Shown here: piece by piece, positions 10,546 to 24,400 of the stretch
Layout of the letters: each line of letters starts with the position of its first letter
Numbering within the stretch: position 1 is the first letter of the stretch
Assembly (NCBI GenBank): GCA_018857735.1
Contig: JABMCL010003159.1
Location: 259,501 to 323,500, forward strand
Reading direction: 5' to 3'
DNA length: 64,000 bases
Source of the DNA: Alviniconcha marisindica
Taxonomy: Eukaryota; Mollusca; Gastropoda; Provannidae
Made by a program: the position numbers and the translations under genes
Notes under the pieces: generated by a model
Databases searched by the model: none
What the model saw: only the letters and a program-made list of their open reading frames with translations
Told to the model about the DNA's origin: nothing

Positions 10546-13500
10546 CCACACACACACACACACACACATGCACACAGTAAGGTAGAAGACCATCAGTAAC
10601 ACTGATCCAGCTAGCTGACCGAACAGGAACAGAGCAAGTGACGGGACTGACCATTCCTGGGCAGCTGTAACTTGGTTCTTGAATCACTCATTCACAATTA
10701 CTCCACGCCAGGTCCAAACGCAAGTAAAAAGCTGCCTCACAGTTCAACACACAACATAATCAATAGCAAGCACACCTGAGCCAAATCAGCCAATAACAGG
10801 GCATGTCCCAATACTTACCTTGCACTCATATACAACTGAGAAAGGTGGACCTTCAGGCAGGTTCCCCCTGAGATGTATTCACTACAGGTTAGTAAGGTTT
10901 TGGACGTTAAGGTCCTGTCAACCACACACAGAACAAACAAACACAAGGCAACTGTAATGAGTAAGTAATTTGGTGTTTTATGCCCAGTCAACCATACTGT
11001 AACAATGGGAAGAGGAAGAAGGGACAGACAGCAACAGAGGGACTGGTGGGACTGACCACATGGTGATCCTCGCTGCCATAGATGCTCAGCACTTTGAACA
11101 TCGTCTTGTCTTGCACCATGCACTGCACGTAGTGGTGGATGGAATCGGCTTTCTTGCACGATGGGACCAGGATCAGCGCCTTGGGCTGTGTCACACAGTT
11201 CACAAAGCACTCATCACACAGAGCAAGAGTTCATCTTCGTTAATGACTGGTTCGTGAACAAGTTTAAAAGTTCTTGGTGTACACCGTTTTACTGAAATGT
11301 TCATGGGTGTTTGGTGAGATTCCACACATCAAGTTTCCTACATCCTACAGAGCCACCCCTTTAAAACAGGGGTTCGCTTCACTGTCTACCCACCCAGCAT
11401 CCCTTTTGGGGCTGTCCAAGGTACTGGCTGGTCGTTTATAACTCATCACAAGGCAGAAGGCACTGGAAGAAGATGTTCATTAAGTAAGCGTTGTTACTGT
11501 ATCAACTCACTCCACATTTCCTCAGCAACAGGGTCCTGGCTTATCTTCAAAGAGTTCATCACGAAGCCACTGAAATGAATGAGTGTGTTCATTAAGGTGG
11601 GGTTCTCACTACTGTATGTACTCACCAAACATTCCATGGGTAGAGTTGCTTGCCTCATGTTGTTGGGTTTTTTGGCGGGGGTGGGGGGTGGGGGAGAGAC
11701 TGGGAGAGAGAGGGGGAAGCGAGAGACTGGGAGACTGTGCAGGTGCGTGTGTCTACAGATGCAGAGGAGGGGGAGGGATAGAGTGAGATATGTAATGCAC
11801 TACTAAATTAGGTTGTGTATTGTTGTAATGTTTCACGTACAGCTCTTTGAGCTTCACACATGTATAGTCACAGAGGGATTCAGCGCATTAGAAATGCATT
11901 TATAATTATTATTATCATCATCTTCAAAAGCTCACCGCGAGGCTGCAGAAGGAGATACTCAATCAAAACAGGGTTTGCCTGCGTTATCTGCTCACCCCAC
12001 ATCCTTTGGGCAGCTTGAGGTACTGGCTGGTCTTCAACAGCTCTGTCACAAGCGCAGGGAGGTAGGCTGTGGTCTTGCCGGTGTGCGGTGGCGTGATGCC
12101 GATGACGTTGCGCCCTCGCAGAACAGCGGGCCAGGTGTTGGCCTGGATGGAGCGGGGGGTCTTGAAGCCCTCCCTCAGCATGTACTGTCATCACAGCCAG
12201 CAAATTCAAGGTCCCAGTCGTCAGGGCAATCCAACGCTCAACTGCCTTCTTAGACAATGTCCCCACCCCCCACCCCCCACCACCCAGATATACTCTACAG
12301 CTAATAATTTTGATTGGTCATTACTGATCACCAAATGACCACTGAGCAACTGTGCCAAATGACCACGTTACTGCCTTGTTAGTCATACCCCCTCTCCCCA
12401 CCCCGTCTATTTCATCTATTATCTGTAACAGTTTTGAATGTTTCAAGTAATTCCGAAAACATTCTCAGAACTGCTTTGTTATTCATCACCCCCCCACCCC
12501 TACACCCCATAGTCCCTTTAAACTAGAGTGGAACCCCTAGGACCAGCTTAAAAATCAAGCCAGAGTGATCTTTAAAAAAAAAGAGGAAAGGAGCTGTTAA
12601 AATGGAAATGTGACAGTAAACCTCAGACAAAATAGATGTGGTCTTAACCCCTTCACTACCATGATGTGACCTGAAAATGACCAATAAAAGTGCAAAATTT
12701 GAAACCCTTCAGACTTTTTTTCTTTTTCACACTGGCATGTGAAAGGATTTTCATCAATACGCATAGTACTAACAGTAGATGTGATATAGGACTGGAAAAT
12801 ATACGGTTTTGGGGGCAAGTCTGTGCATCTTTCAACCTGGATATTTCACAGGTTCGGGCAGTGAAGTGGTTAATCAGAGTGCTCCTTTACTGTGGGCTCC
12901 ACTGTACTACTGGAAAGCGAAGGTGCTGAATTAGAAGAACTAAAAGCAATATACTGTAAGTCAAGGACAATCATGAAAACTAGGGTACAACACTGACGCT
13001 TCTTCAGTTCTTGTCACCAAACCTGGCTTTCAAGCCACTCCAAATTGCAGCAGCCCCCACCAGCCAGTTCTGATTGTTGATGTCACTCACCTCCTTGATG
13101 ATGTCATCGAATGGGATGTCGTCAACATCATACAGAGGGGGTGGAGGCTGGATGCCCCTCACCATGGTGCCCAGGAAGGGAGCTGGGATGGGGCGATCAG
13201 GGCGCCACACCAGAGGGACCTTTTGCTTCATGTCTTCATCCGGGTCTCTTTGGGCCTGCCACCCAGCTTCTCCAGCAACCTGAAATGGACAACACAGAAG
13301 TACACCCACACACACTCACAAGCCTACCCACACATGCCCACAATGACACACATACACATAAGCCCACCCACACATGCACACACACACACAAGCCCACCCA
13401 CACATGCACACAATGACACACACACAAGCCCACCCACACATGCACACCCACACAAGCCAACCCACACATGCATACAATGGCACACAAGCCCACCCACACA

Positions 13501-16500
13501 TGCACATGCACACACACACAAGCCCACCCACACATGCACACACACACAAGCCCACCCACACATGCACATACACACAAACCCACCCACACATGCACACAAT
13601 GGCACACAAGCCCACCCACACATGCAAACACACATGCCCACCCACACATGCACACAATGCCACACACACAAGCCCACCCACGCATGTACACCCACACCCA
13701 CACACAAGCCCACCCACACATGCACACAATGGCACACACTCACGTGCCCACCCACACATGCACACAATGTCAGACACAAACCACCCCCCTCCCCCACCAC
13801 ACACACATAAAGTACACAGACTACAAACATGATGTGGGCTTAATGACAGCTGCAAAAACAGAAGCTAATCATGTCACACTGCAGCTTTTGGGACAGTGCA
13901 GGTCCACCTGGTAAGCAGTACCCCCCTCACCACCACCTCCAGGATAAAGAGAGATAACATACTGCAAGCTCTATTCAGGGCCTTTCCAAGATATATATAT
14001 AATTTTTTATTTTAAAGGCACATGTACTTTAGCCAATTTAGGCAATCTATAAATTAATCCTGTTGACTGCATGATTAAAGGCAGTCACATACAGGAGCCA
14101 AAAACAAAACAATCATAAACTGATATCAACATCTGTCCTCTTCTATATTATCATAAATTAAACTACATCTACCCCCCTGCCCCCTCAACTGCCTGCACAC
14201 ACATGCACGTTGCCACACACCTCCACCATTAGGAGAAAAAGAAAGACAACAACAATAACAAAAAGACCAACAAAACATGGAAACAAAATCAAAATAAGCA
14301 GTAACTGGTTTGCGACTACTGGACAAACCATGACCTAAATTCCCTCACCTCATCACTGAATTCAAAGAGGAGAAGGCTAAGGGTACTGTTCTCAACCAAA
14401 CCTAAGTGTGTACTGGTCAACACTAGCAGTTTCAACCTCTCATGTCCTCATGAGAACAAACACCACAGCTTTGAAACACAGGAGCATGAACAGGAGTGCA
14501 GAGACCGACAAACACAAAGCAGAGGCAGCAAGACACACGAAAACCAAAAATAGGTTTGTGGGAAAACCCAAGTAAACAGAAAGTGAACTTAGTGGGAAAC
14601 ATTAAGGGAAAGAACCTGCTATACTATCTCCCTTCAGTTTACTGGTTTCCTTCTGCCTCTACCCTTCTTTCTCTGGTTTCATTTGTGTTCATCCATTCAC
14701 TTGAACTATCAGATTAATCATATGCAGTTTTCTCTTCATAGTTTTACTGGTTCCTCTATCTTTCTCTCTCCACCATTCTTTTCCATCCTGCTTTGTTGGT
14801 ACTCAGCCAACATTCACTTGAACTTTCTCGTAAGATTATAAGATTATACACAGTAGAGAAATGCAAGACAAACACTCAGAATTCAGGAGCTGTGTGAAAG
14901 TCGAGGAGGCCGTCCTGGGCTTTCCGTCCTAATGAGCCTGACGGTTTCTGCGGACGTAAAGCAACACTGAACTGTGCTTCAGTATTGGTCACAATTTGTC
15001 CCTAACTGACATCCGAGCTCTACATCATCATCATCAGGACAAACAGAGCTCAGGAGCTGTGTGAAAATGGAGGTGGACGTCCTGGGCTCCTGTCCCTAAT
15101 AAACCTATGGTTTCTGTGGACACAAAGCAACACTTCAACCAGGACAAACCGTAAGCTGGTTTCATCTAGTGGTCAGGTATGATGCACCAATATTAATTAG
15201 CTGAAATCATCACAATACACTTTACTGCAAACTTACGACTGTCCAATGGCTTTCCCTCTCAGCTTGTTTCGAGTGAGGTAAGTTAGCGATTCCTCATCTG
15301 AAGATGTGTTCAGCGCCTCTGACCTGAAATGCAAACTATGTTTTCAACAACAGCAGCCAACACTGTGATACAGAAGACTTTGCTGGGCACATGGGAGGTA
15401 CAACCAACAGTGAACAGAATACTGACAGTGCAGGGCTTCAATTAGGAAGTATTTTAAGGTCCCTGGGCCTCCCTGCTACATCTTTTAGATGAACCCTAGG
15501 CAGTTTTAAAGGGTAAGGTCTAATATGAAATGGCAGCTGTGCAGAAGTATTTTGTTTTGCATGTGATGCTTTTTGTCCTTTCTACAACTCAGTTCAGTCA
15601 GACAATGTCACTTTAGTTGTACACTTTCAGGTATGTTGGCTCATCACAGCAGTAACTGGTTTATACAAAGGCCTATGCTCGTAGTTTTCCATGTCAGCAG
15701 TACTCTGGTGGTTGGCAGCCCTGCCGACTTTGTAGAAATGTGATAGTAGCAGCCATATGTCAGTATCAAAGGACTTTTATGTCGCAGAGTAAGAAAGCAA
15801 AATATGTAGCACATTCAAATACAAGACTATTAGTATTACAAAATATTTGTCTGAAACAAGTTAGAACTTAGAGTAAAGCTGTAAATCTTTGGAACAGATA
15901 AAAACCAAACACAGAATGAAGGACAAAAGCCTTCATCTTTCCAAACTGCAACTGGAAAATACAAATACCTATGACTGCTTGTGTAATTAAAGGTGTGTAT
16001 TGTCTTAACATCATGCAAAACTTTAGTTGCCTCCCTTGATTACTATCATGCCAATTTGAAAATCTGTTACTATGGGTCATTCCCACTAGAAACCCAGAAA
16101 TATGGTATGAGTATCATCCCTTGCAGTCAGGGCCATCTTTCACCACTGTTCAACAGTGGCGTGTGCCCAGTCATTTCACTTGATAAAACATAATAAATGT
16201 ATATAAAATCAACTGCACTATCACAGGATATCACATTATCAGTCAACATGCCGAAATAACATCATCCATATTAATAATTATTATACATTATAAATGGAAA
16301 TTTCATGAGTGGTCTACTTGAAGTTGGTCACACATAAAAATATAAAAAAGTTGGGGACAGACATCAAATGCTTCAACGTCACACCAAACCCTCAGTAAAT
16401 TGGAAGCCCAACAAAAAACAAAACAAAAGGAAACTATCATTAAAAAAAAAAAAAGCACACAAAGCTCAACGCAAATTTAAAAATGTTACAATCATAGCGT

Positions 16501-18385
16501 AAGACTTTAATAAGACTTTCATTTTTTTCAATCCAGCTAATGTAACCATAATGGAATGGATCAAAATTTGTAACCAACCTCAAACTGTTCGGCACCACAG
16601 TCCCTCGTCCTGCTGACCTCCGCTCCTCAGGAGACATGCCTTGCAGTCCAGGTGGAATCACTGATGGAGTGTCAGAGAAGTTCACCTTCTTCCTGAAGTT
16701 GACAACCCCTAAAGCAGCAGAGCTGGAATCTGAGGCATTGCCATGGTGATTCCTAGACGCCCCAGCACCGGCAGGCAATGCTGGTGAATCTGTGCCTGAC
16801 GTGGCACTGTCACTGGGCATTGCACTTTTCGCCCGAATCTTTTTGGAGTGGAATTCCTGGATGATCGTGTACCTGTCTTTTGGCATCAGGTTTCTGGGAG
16901 GCAACAGTTCAGAGTCCATTCCGGCATCAAAGTTGGCCAGCATCAAGGACTTGGTTCCTTGTGGAGTATTGCCAGGATTTGAAGAAGCTTCTGTTGTCTT
17001 GTTGCTGTCCATGTCTGCTTGCTTAGACTCCACAACATTTGGGGGTTGAGCAGCACTGACATTCTGGGGTTGTACATGAACATCTGAGGGCACTGAAGGT
17101 TGTCCAACTTTGGCAATGACATCTTCACTGTACAGCTTACGCAGCCCTCTACCCCGACCAGCAACACCAGGAGGTGATTTTACCGCATGATTCACGCCAG
17201 CAGTTAAAGGCGAGTTGGACTGTGACGCTGAAGCTGAAAGTAATTGTTTCTGAACTTGTGTGTGACCCTGACCTTGTGACAAGGCCGTTGGAGATACTGG
17301 GGGGTTCAAACCCACAGCACCGTCCAGAGTGGGCAGAGGCCGCTGCACAGAAGCTGGAGCAGCATCACCACAAATCTCTGAAAGGAGCACTGAAGATGAC
17401 TCAGCATGCCGAAATTTTGGGAAAACTCCTCTTGACTGCTCCATGCAGCTGCTGCTTTCCAATTCCGAAGGAGAAGGTTTAGAAATCTGAGAAGATTCTG
17501 CACTGTCCGCAACATCCACCCTTAGGTCTGATGGCAACTTTCTGCCAGGCGCCAACAACCTGTCAGAAGCCAAAGCGCTCTGCATCAAAGCATTATCTCC
17601 ACCGGCGTGGAGACGGCAGCTGGTTCTAGAGTCAGGCCTTGACGCTGCTGCAGGTTGTGACGCTAGCCGGGGTACCCCCTGAGCTTTGCTGTGCATGGCC
17701 TCTGTGTCCGAGTGGTGTTTATTTTTAGCACTGTATCGTTTAATTTTGGCCATCAGTGGCTTCAGCTCCTCCGGAGACAGCACTTTCCCATCACGTATCA
17801 TCCCATCCTTGAAGGACGAGTCCAAGCCGCGGTTGAGTTCTGAGGCATGAGCGCTGCTGGAAGGGACTGGGAGGGGGGGTGACTGGCAGTGCTGTGGCAG
17901 CGTCTCACTGCTGCCGTTGATGCTGCCATCACTGCGGGGAGACGGTCTCTTCTTGTGCTGGGCTCTTTCCCCAGACACCTCAGCAAAATGCTGGCTGGTA
18001 GCGTTGCTATCAGAGTCTGTCCCAGCATCTGAAGCCGAAAGTAAAAAATGGTGACCTGTGACAGAATTCAAATTCAAATTTAAAAAAACTTTAATTATCC
18101 CACAAGGGGCAATTTTGTTGTGGTCTTGGCAGGCTCGTAAAATAATGAATACATAAAGTTAAAAGAACAATACAACAACAAACACAACACCACCAACAAA
18201 AGGGTCTTACCTTAACCATAGTTATAAATATAGAACAAACTGTGACATCATCATAAAATAGTAATGAACTTATGATCACATACTTGTTTTTGTTTATCAC
18301 AAGGTAATGTAATTAAAATAATTAATTAAAGAACCACACACAGCAATTAAAACAATATCACACACACACACACACACACACACAC

Positions 18386-18426
<41 letters not shown>

Positions 18427-21400
18427 GAGTGCCAAGCAGAAGAGCTGAGTGACTAATTCTTGTACCTGATGCCCAGTCACCTCTAAGTGCAAAGGCCACA
18501 TCCAGGCAAAACATGAGTCATCAAACCATGAGCCAAAGTCTGGTTCACTGTTCTAGTCAGGTGCCATATTATGTTGTCAGAGGATTGTGAAATAAATAAA
18601 GTTGAACTGAGAAAGCTCAAACAGGAAAGGCCAAATTCCTGGCAGCAGACCTAGCAGGTGAGGCTGTATTCCAAAACCTTTGGTAACTGGATTCTCTGGA
18701 GAGGAGTCCATGATTTCTCCATGAGTCCATCTGCAATGCTCAAGTGCAGGAGGGAATGATCAGCAACAGAAGAGAGTGACTAGGGGCTGAGGAGAATGAT
18801 AAAAAACTAAAACAAGCGGTTCTTACCAGCAGCTATGGCACAGGCGTAGTTCTCCCTGATCAGAATCTCGTTGATGTTTACCAGCTGGTTGTTTACATGC
18901 AGGTAGAGGCTGACATGTAACTTGCCATTCTCGTCCTGTTGCATCACCTTGACCCTGGCTTCTTGGCACTCTGACACACAATAACACTCAAGATTATTGA
19001 AACAAATGAACAAGTCTCGCTGTCAAGTAAAGAGAGGGTTAACTGAGTTTCTACTAGTCAGGTAGCTCTGTGGTGTAATTTATCACTCCAGACTCTCACG
19101 CCAGCTAAGGAGCTATCCTGAGTTCAGGTCTTGGTGGAACCCAATTTGTTTTTTCTCCTTTCTTTTCACATATTTTTTCTTGAGTCAGCTGCTGGAATCA
19201 AAACACTGAAAGTGTGCAACCTTACTGATTGTTCTCTACGTGTTTGTCTTTGTTAACACCTACATTTTCATAAACAGCTTTTACACTTTCATTCTGGGGA
19301 AGAGCTGGCTAAAGCAGGTATCTTGCTAGTAATCAGTGCAAAGTTCTCTATGTGTTTGTCTTTGTTAACACTTACATTTTCATAAACAGCTTTTACACTT
19401 TCATTCCTGGGGAAGAGCTGGCCAAAGCAGGTATCTTGCTAGTAATCAGTGCAAAGTGGGCTAAAGATGGCACAGCAGGCTGTCACGAATGCACACAAAT
19501 GACCATCAGAGGATCATAGCATGAGAGATCATTAACACTAACACACCAATGACACTCAGAGGATCATAGCATGGGAGATCATTAACACTAACACACCAAT
19601 TATGATACTCAGAGGATCATAGCATGAGAGATCATTAACACTAACACACTAATGACACTCAGAGGATCATAGCATGAGAGATCACTGACACAAACACACA
19701 ACTCATGATCCTCAGAGGATCATAGCATGACAGATCACTGACACAAACACACCACTCATGACACTCACAGGATCATAGCATGACAGATCATTGATTCATT
19801 GACACAAACACACCAATGATGACACTCAGAAGATCATAGCATTGGAGATCATTGACACAAACACACCAATGATGACACTCAGAAGATCATAGCATTGGAG
19901 ATCATTGACACAAACACACCAATGATGACACTCAGAGGACCATAGCACTCATGACACTCAGAAGATCACAGCATGAGAGATCATTGACACAAACACACCA
20001 ATGACACTCAGAAGTTCACAGCATGAGAGATCACTGACACAAACACACCAATGATGACACTCAAAAGATCACAGCATGACAGATCATTGACACAAACACA
20101 CCAATGACACTCAGAAGATCACAGCATGAGAGATCACTGACGCAAACACACCAATGATGACACTCAGAAGATCACAGCATGACAGATCATTGACACAAAC
20201 ACACCAATTGACACTCAGAAGATCACAGCATGAGAGATCATTGACACAAACACACCAATGATGACACTCAGAAGATCACAGCATGAGAGATCATTGACAC
20301 AAACACACCAATGATGACACTCAGAAGATCATAGCATTGGAGATCATTAACACTAACACACCAATGATGACACTCAGAGGATCATAGCATGGGAGATCAT
20401 TAACACTAACACACCAATGATGACACTCAGAGGATCATAGCATGGGAGATCATTAACACTAACACACCAATGACACTCAGAGGATCATAGCAAGAGAGAT
20501 CATTAACACTAACACACTCAAAGACACTCAGAGGATCATAGCATGAGAGATCATTAACACTAACACACCACTCATGACACTCAGAGGATCATAGCAAGAG
20601 AGATCATTAACACTAGCACACCACTCATGACACTCAGAGGATCATAGCATGAGAGATCATTAACACTAACACACCAGTGACACTCAGAGGATCATAGCAA
20701 GAGAGATCATTGACACAAACACACCACTCATGATACTCAGAGGATCATAGCATGACAGATCATTGACACAAACACACCACTCATGACACTCAGAGAATCA
20801 TAGCATGTGAGATCATTGACACAAACACACCACTCATGATACTCAGAGGATCATAGCATGGGAGATCATTGACACAAACACACAACTCATGACACTCAGA
20901 AGATCATAGCATTGGAGATCACTGACACAAACACACCAATGACTCTCACAAGATCACAGCATGAGAGATCACTGACACAAACACACCAATGATGACACTC
21001 AGAAGATCATAGCATTGGAGATCATTGACACAAACACACCAATGATGACACTCAGTGGATCACTGGGAGATCACTAACAGTAACACACATATAAATGCAT
21101 TACACAACTGTCAACTAAAATTCAAGTAAAGTAACAGTTGCTGTTTTTAACCTTTCAGCAAGTCTTACCTGATACATCTATTAATAATAATTAATACTGA
21201 TCACAATAATAACAACAAAATGTCTAACACATAATCCAAATCAAGCTGTCCAAAAACATAATAGACTGTTATGTAAAGCAATAAACAAACACCTACTCTA
21301 AAACTTCAATGCTTATGTATGTACATATGATCAATTAATGCATAATCGCACTAATATCACCACTAACCTTCAATCAGTTGATGGAAAAAGTTTTCAGCAG

Positions 21401-24400
21401 ATGTGTCCCACTTCTTACTGGGCCTGCAGTGAAGCAACATGAGGGCTAGGCATGAATTGGCAACTTTAAATCTCATCAAAGAACAAACAATAACAATACA
21501 TTATTTATGGCACCCCATTTTGTAAGAGTCAGAGCTCATCAAAGAACAAACAATAACAATACGTTATTTATGGCACCCCATTTTGTAAGAGTTGGAGCAC
21601 TTACAAAGGCCTACAGATGCACACATTCATCACATTCACAAACATGTGAGCAGATGCATGCATCCAATATAGCACACATGTGCGCGTACCCCATGCACAT
21701 GTACACATGCACACACACGCTACAAGTACAGGCAAAAAAGATTATATGAATTACTGCCTGTAAGTGTGTGACTGGTGTACCATACATGAAAGGGGTGAGT
21801 GTGTGTGTGTGGGGGGTGGGTGGGGTGGGTGCTGCTGGTTCTACTCACCTGCATTTAGAACCTGCCACTCTACATGTTAGAGCCCACAACTCTAACTTTC
21901 TACCTGCTGCACTCTGTCTAGCCTTTCAGAACCTGCCACTCTACCTGACAGGGACTACCATTCTACCTGTCAGGGGCCGCCAGTCTACCTGTTACACTAC
22001 AGTCTGTTACTCTCAGTCTGTCTGCCTGTCACTTTATCTACAAGTCTGTTACAGCCTGCCTCTCTACCTGCCTGTATGTTGGTGCCTGTCATTCAACCCC
22101 TCTGCCTGTTACAGTCTGTTACTCTGTCTGCCTGTCATTTCATCTACCAGTCTGTTACAGCCTGCCTCTCTACCTGTCTGTAGGTGCCTGTCATTCAACC
22201 CCTCTGCCTGTTACAGTCTGTTACTCTGTCTGCCTGTCATTTCATCTACCAGTCTGTTACAGCCTGCCTCTCTTCCTGTCTGTTGGTGCCTGTCATTCAA
22301 CCCCCTGTCAGTCAATACTTCAAAAACTGCACATAAAGAATCAAACCTCAAATCTGCAAAATGGCAGAAATGATGAACTGCATTGACTCTTACCGGTGAG
22401 GAACCTGAATTCCTGAATCTGAAACTTCAATCTGCAAGGAGACTGGCTGCAGGCCCCACAGCTTCAAACTCCGAACCTGGAACGGCACCTGTTCATGGTG
22501 GTACTGCTTTGGAAGGTTCAGCAGTCTGCATGCAAGGTAAGAACAAACACAAAAGTATAAAGAATGCAATTCAAACCATGGATATAATGGTTACTAATAA
22601 AAAAAACTCAAAAGCAGTTATTGATTCAAACAGAAATGAGGAACCCAACACATAGTTTATTTTGTTCATATTAATTTTACAGATTTTTTTTATCAGGAAA
22701 ACAACAAAAGTACTCTGCAAGAGTTTATACAGGACAGCACTTTGGTGTGATTCTCGAGAGTTGTTAGCATAAGCAGGAGACTGGCTTGTAAATATGTCAA
22801 GCATGTTCTTTTTTGAATATCCATTTCATCCCTGTATGTCACACATTATGCATGTGTTTTTGTCTATGTGTAATATGATGTGCTGTGGTTTGTGCATGTG
22901 TGCCTGTGCACATGCATGTGAGTGTGTGTGCCTGTATTCATGCATGCGAACAAATGGATGTGTGTGTGCATGTGTGTGCGTGTCCGAGTATGCATGCATG
23001 TGTATTTGTCTATGTGTAATATCATGTGTTGTGGTTTGTGTGTGAGTGTGTGTCACTGTGCATCCATTTGTTCAGTTAACATGCATGCATGTGTGCATAT
23101 GTGCACATGCACAACTGGGTTTGTAAACAGAAACAAGATTTCCTCATTTGTTTCATGTTTACTTTGTATGCAGCAAAGGCAAATTTCCCTGTGTATGTTT
23201 GGCATGGGCAACAACAACAAAAATGACAACCTAATGTGCACTGCTGTATGCAGAGAGCTTACTTGTGCAGTTGGATATCAAGACGACGTCCAGAATCCAC
23301 AAAGTAGCATCTGTAACAGATCCAAAAATAGCTATAAATCAAACGATAAAACAAGGTCATGCTGTTAGAGAAAAGCCAGTTGGCAAAACCTCTTCACAAA
23401 CTGTCCCTTAACTGCAGCTAGCACTGTTCTTGGACAAAGCTGAGTCAGTCTCAGCTAAAGACTGCACACCTTCTACAGTTCTAGCAAGGCCAGAATGAAT
23501 AGAATGGTTGCACAATGTAAACTGTAATGCAAGTGGCAAACTCAACAAACAAAGGGGGTTCATCACCTGACATACATCACACATCACAAGAAACACAACA
23601 GAACAACAGAGACCTTAATCCCCTACAGTAACTGTCTTCTGCCACCTATAATCTGGTTAGCACTAGCACTGTAGCAGTCTTCAAAATGGCCAGGTCCCTA
23701 CCTGGCTCGTTCTCCTCTGGCTGTGTACAGGACCTGGTCCACTCGCACTCTGTGCCAGCGCTGGTCCTGAGGGTCCTTCACTGCGCACATCTTGTTCTGC
23801 CACCAGGATAATCAATCATCACATGCATTATTGGTATTACATTAACACAAGATTTCCTCATTTGTTTCATGTTTACTTTGTATGCAGCAAAGGCAAATTT
23901 CCCAAATTTCAATGTCACTGAGTGCCTCATCAAAGGCAAATTTCCCAAATTTCAATGTCACTGACTGACTGAGTGCCTCATCTCAAGATAAGCCCTAAAT
24001 GCTTCACAATGGCAACTTTATAGCACTATTCTCTGCATCCAAGACCGACTGTGCTCTAGTCATACTGACTCTGAGTCTGAATGAATGACTGTAGACCTCT
24101 ACACACAGTGTATTTCTGAATATCTACTGAAGTGATATATTTATTAATAGCAATATTTGGTTGCTACATGGCTGGTGCCTCATACTACATTCAGGTCAAC
24201 AGCCTCAAAGCCTTTCAAGAACACCAAAGATAAACAGTTCAAGAAATTATCTACATGTTCAGGAAAACCCATACTCTCTCAGATAATGTTTCACCAGTGT
24301 TGCCTCTGAAACACTTCCAATAACAATGATGATAATGAGAAGACATAAATTTTATATATGTCAGCCTTTTCAACTGACTTATCTGTATTAAAACTCTTGT

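Noticed and set aside
19480..21090. CRISPR-like regular repeat
   Set aside because: Units are directly tandem without distinct spacers, the locus is an animal intron, and no cas genes exist here.
22383..22655. 90-codon plus-strand frame
   Set aside because: It is the antisense shadow of TDRD12 exon 22394-22525.
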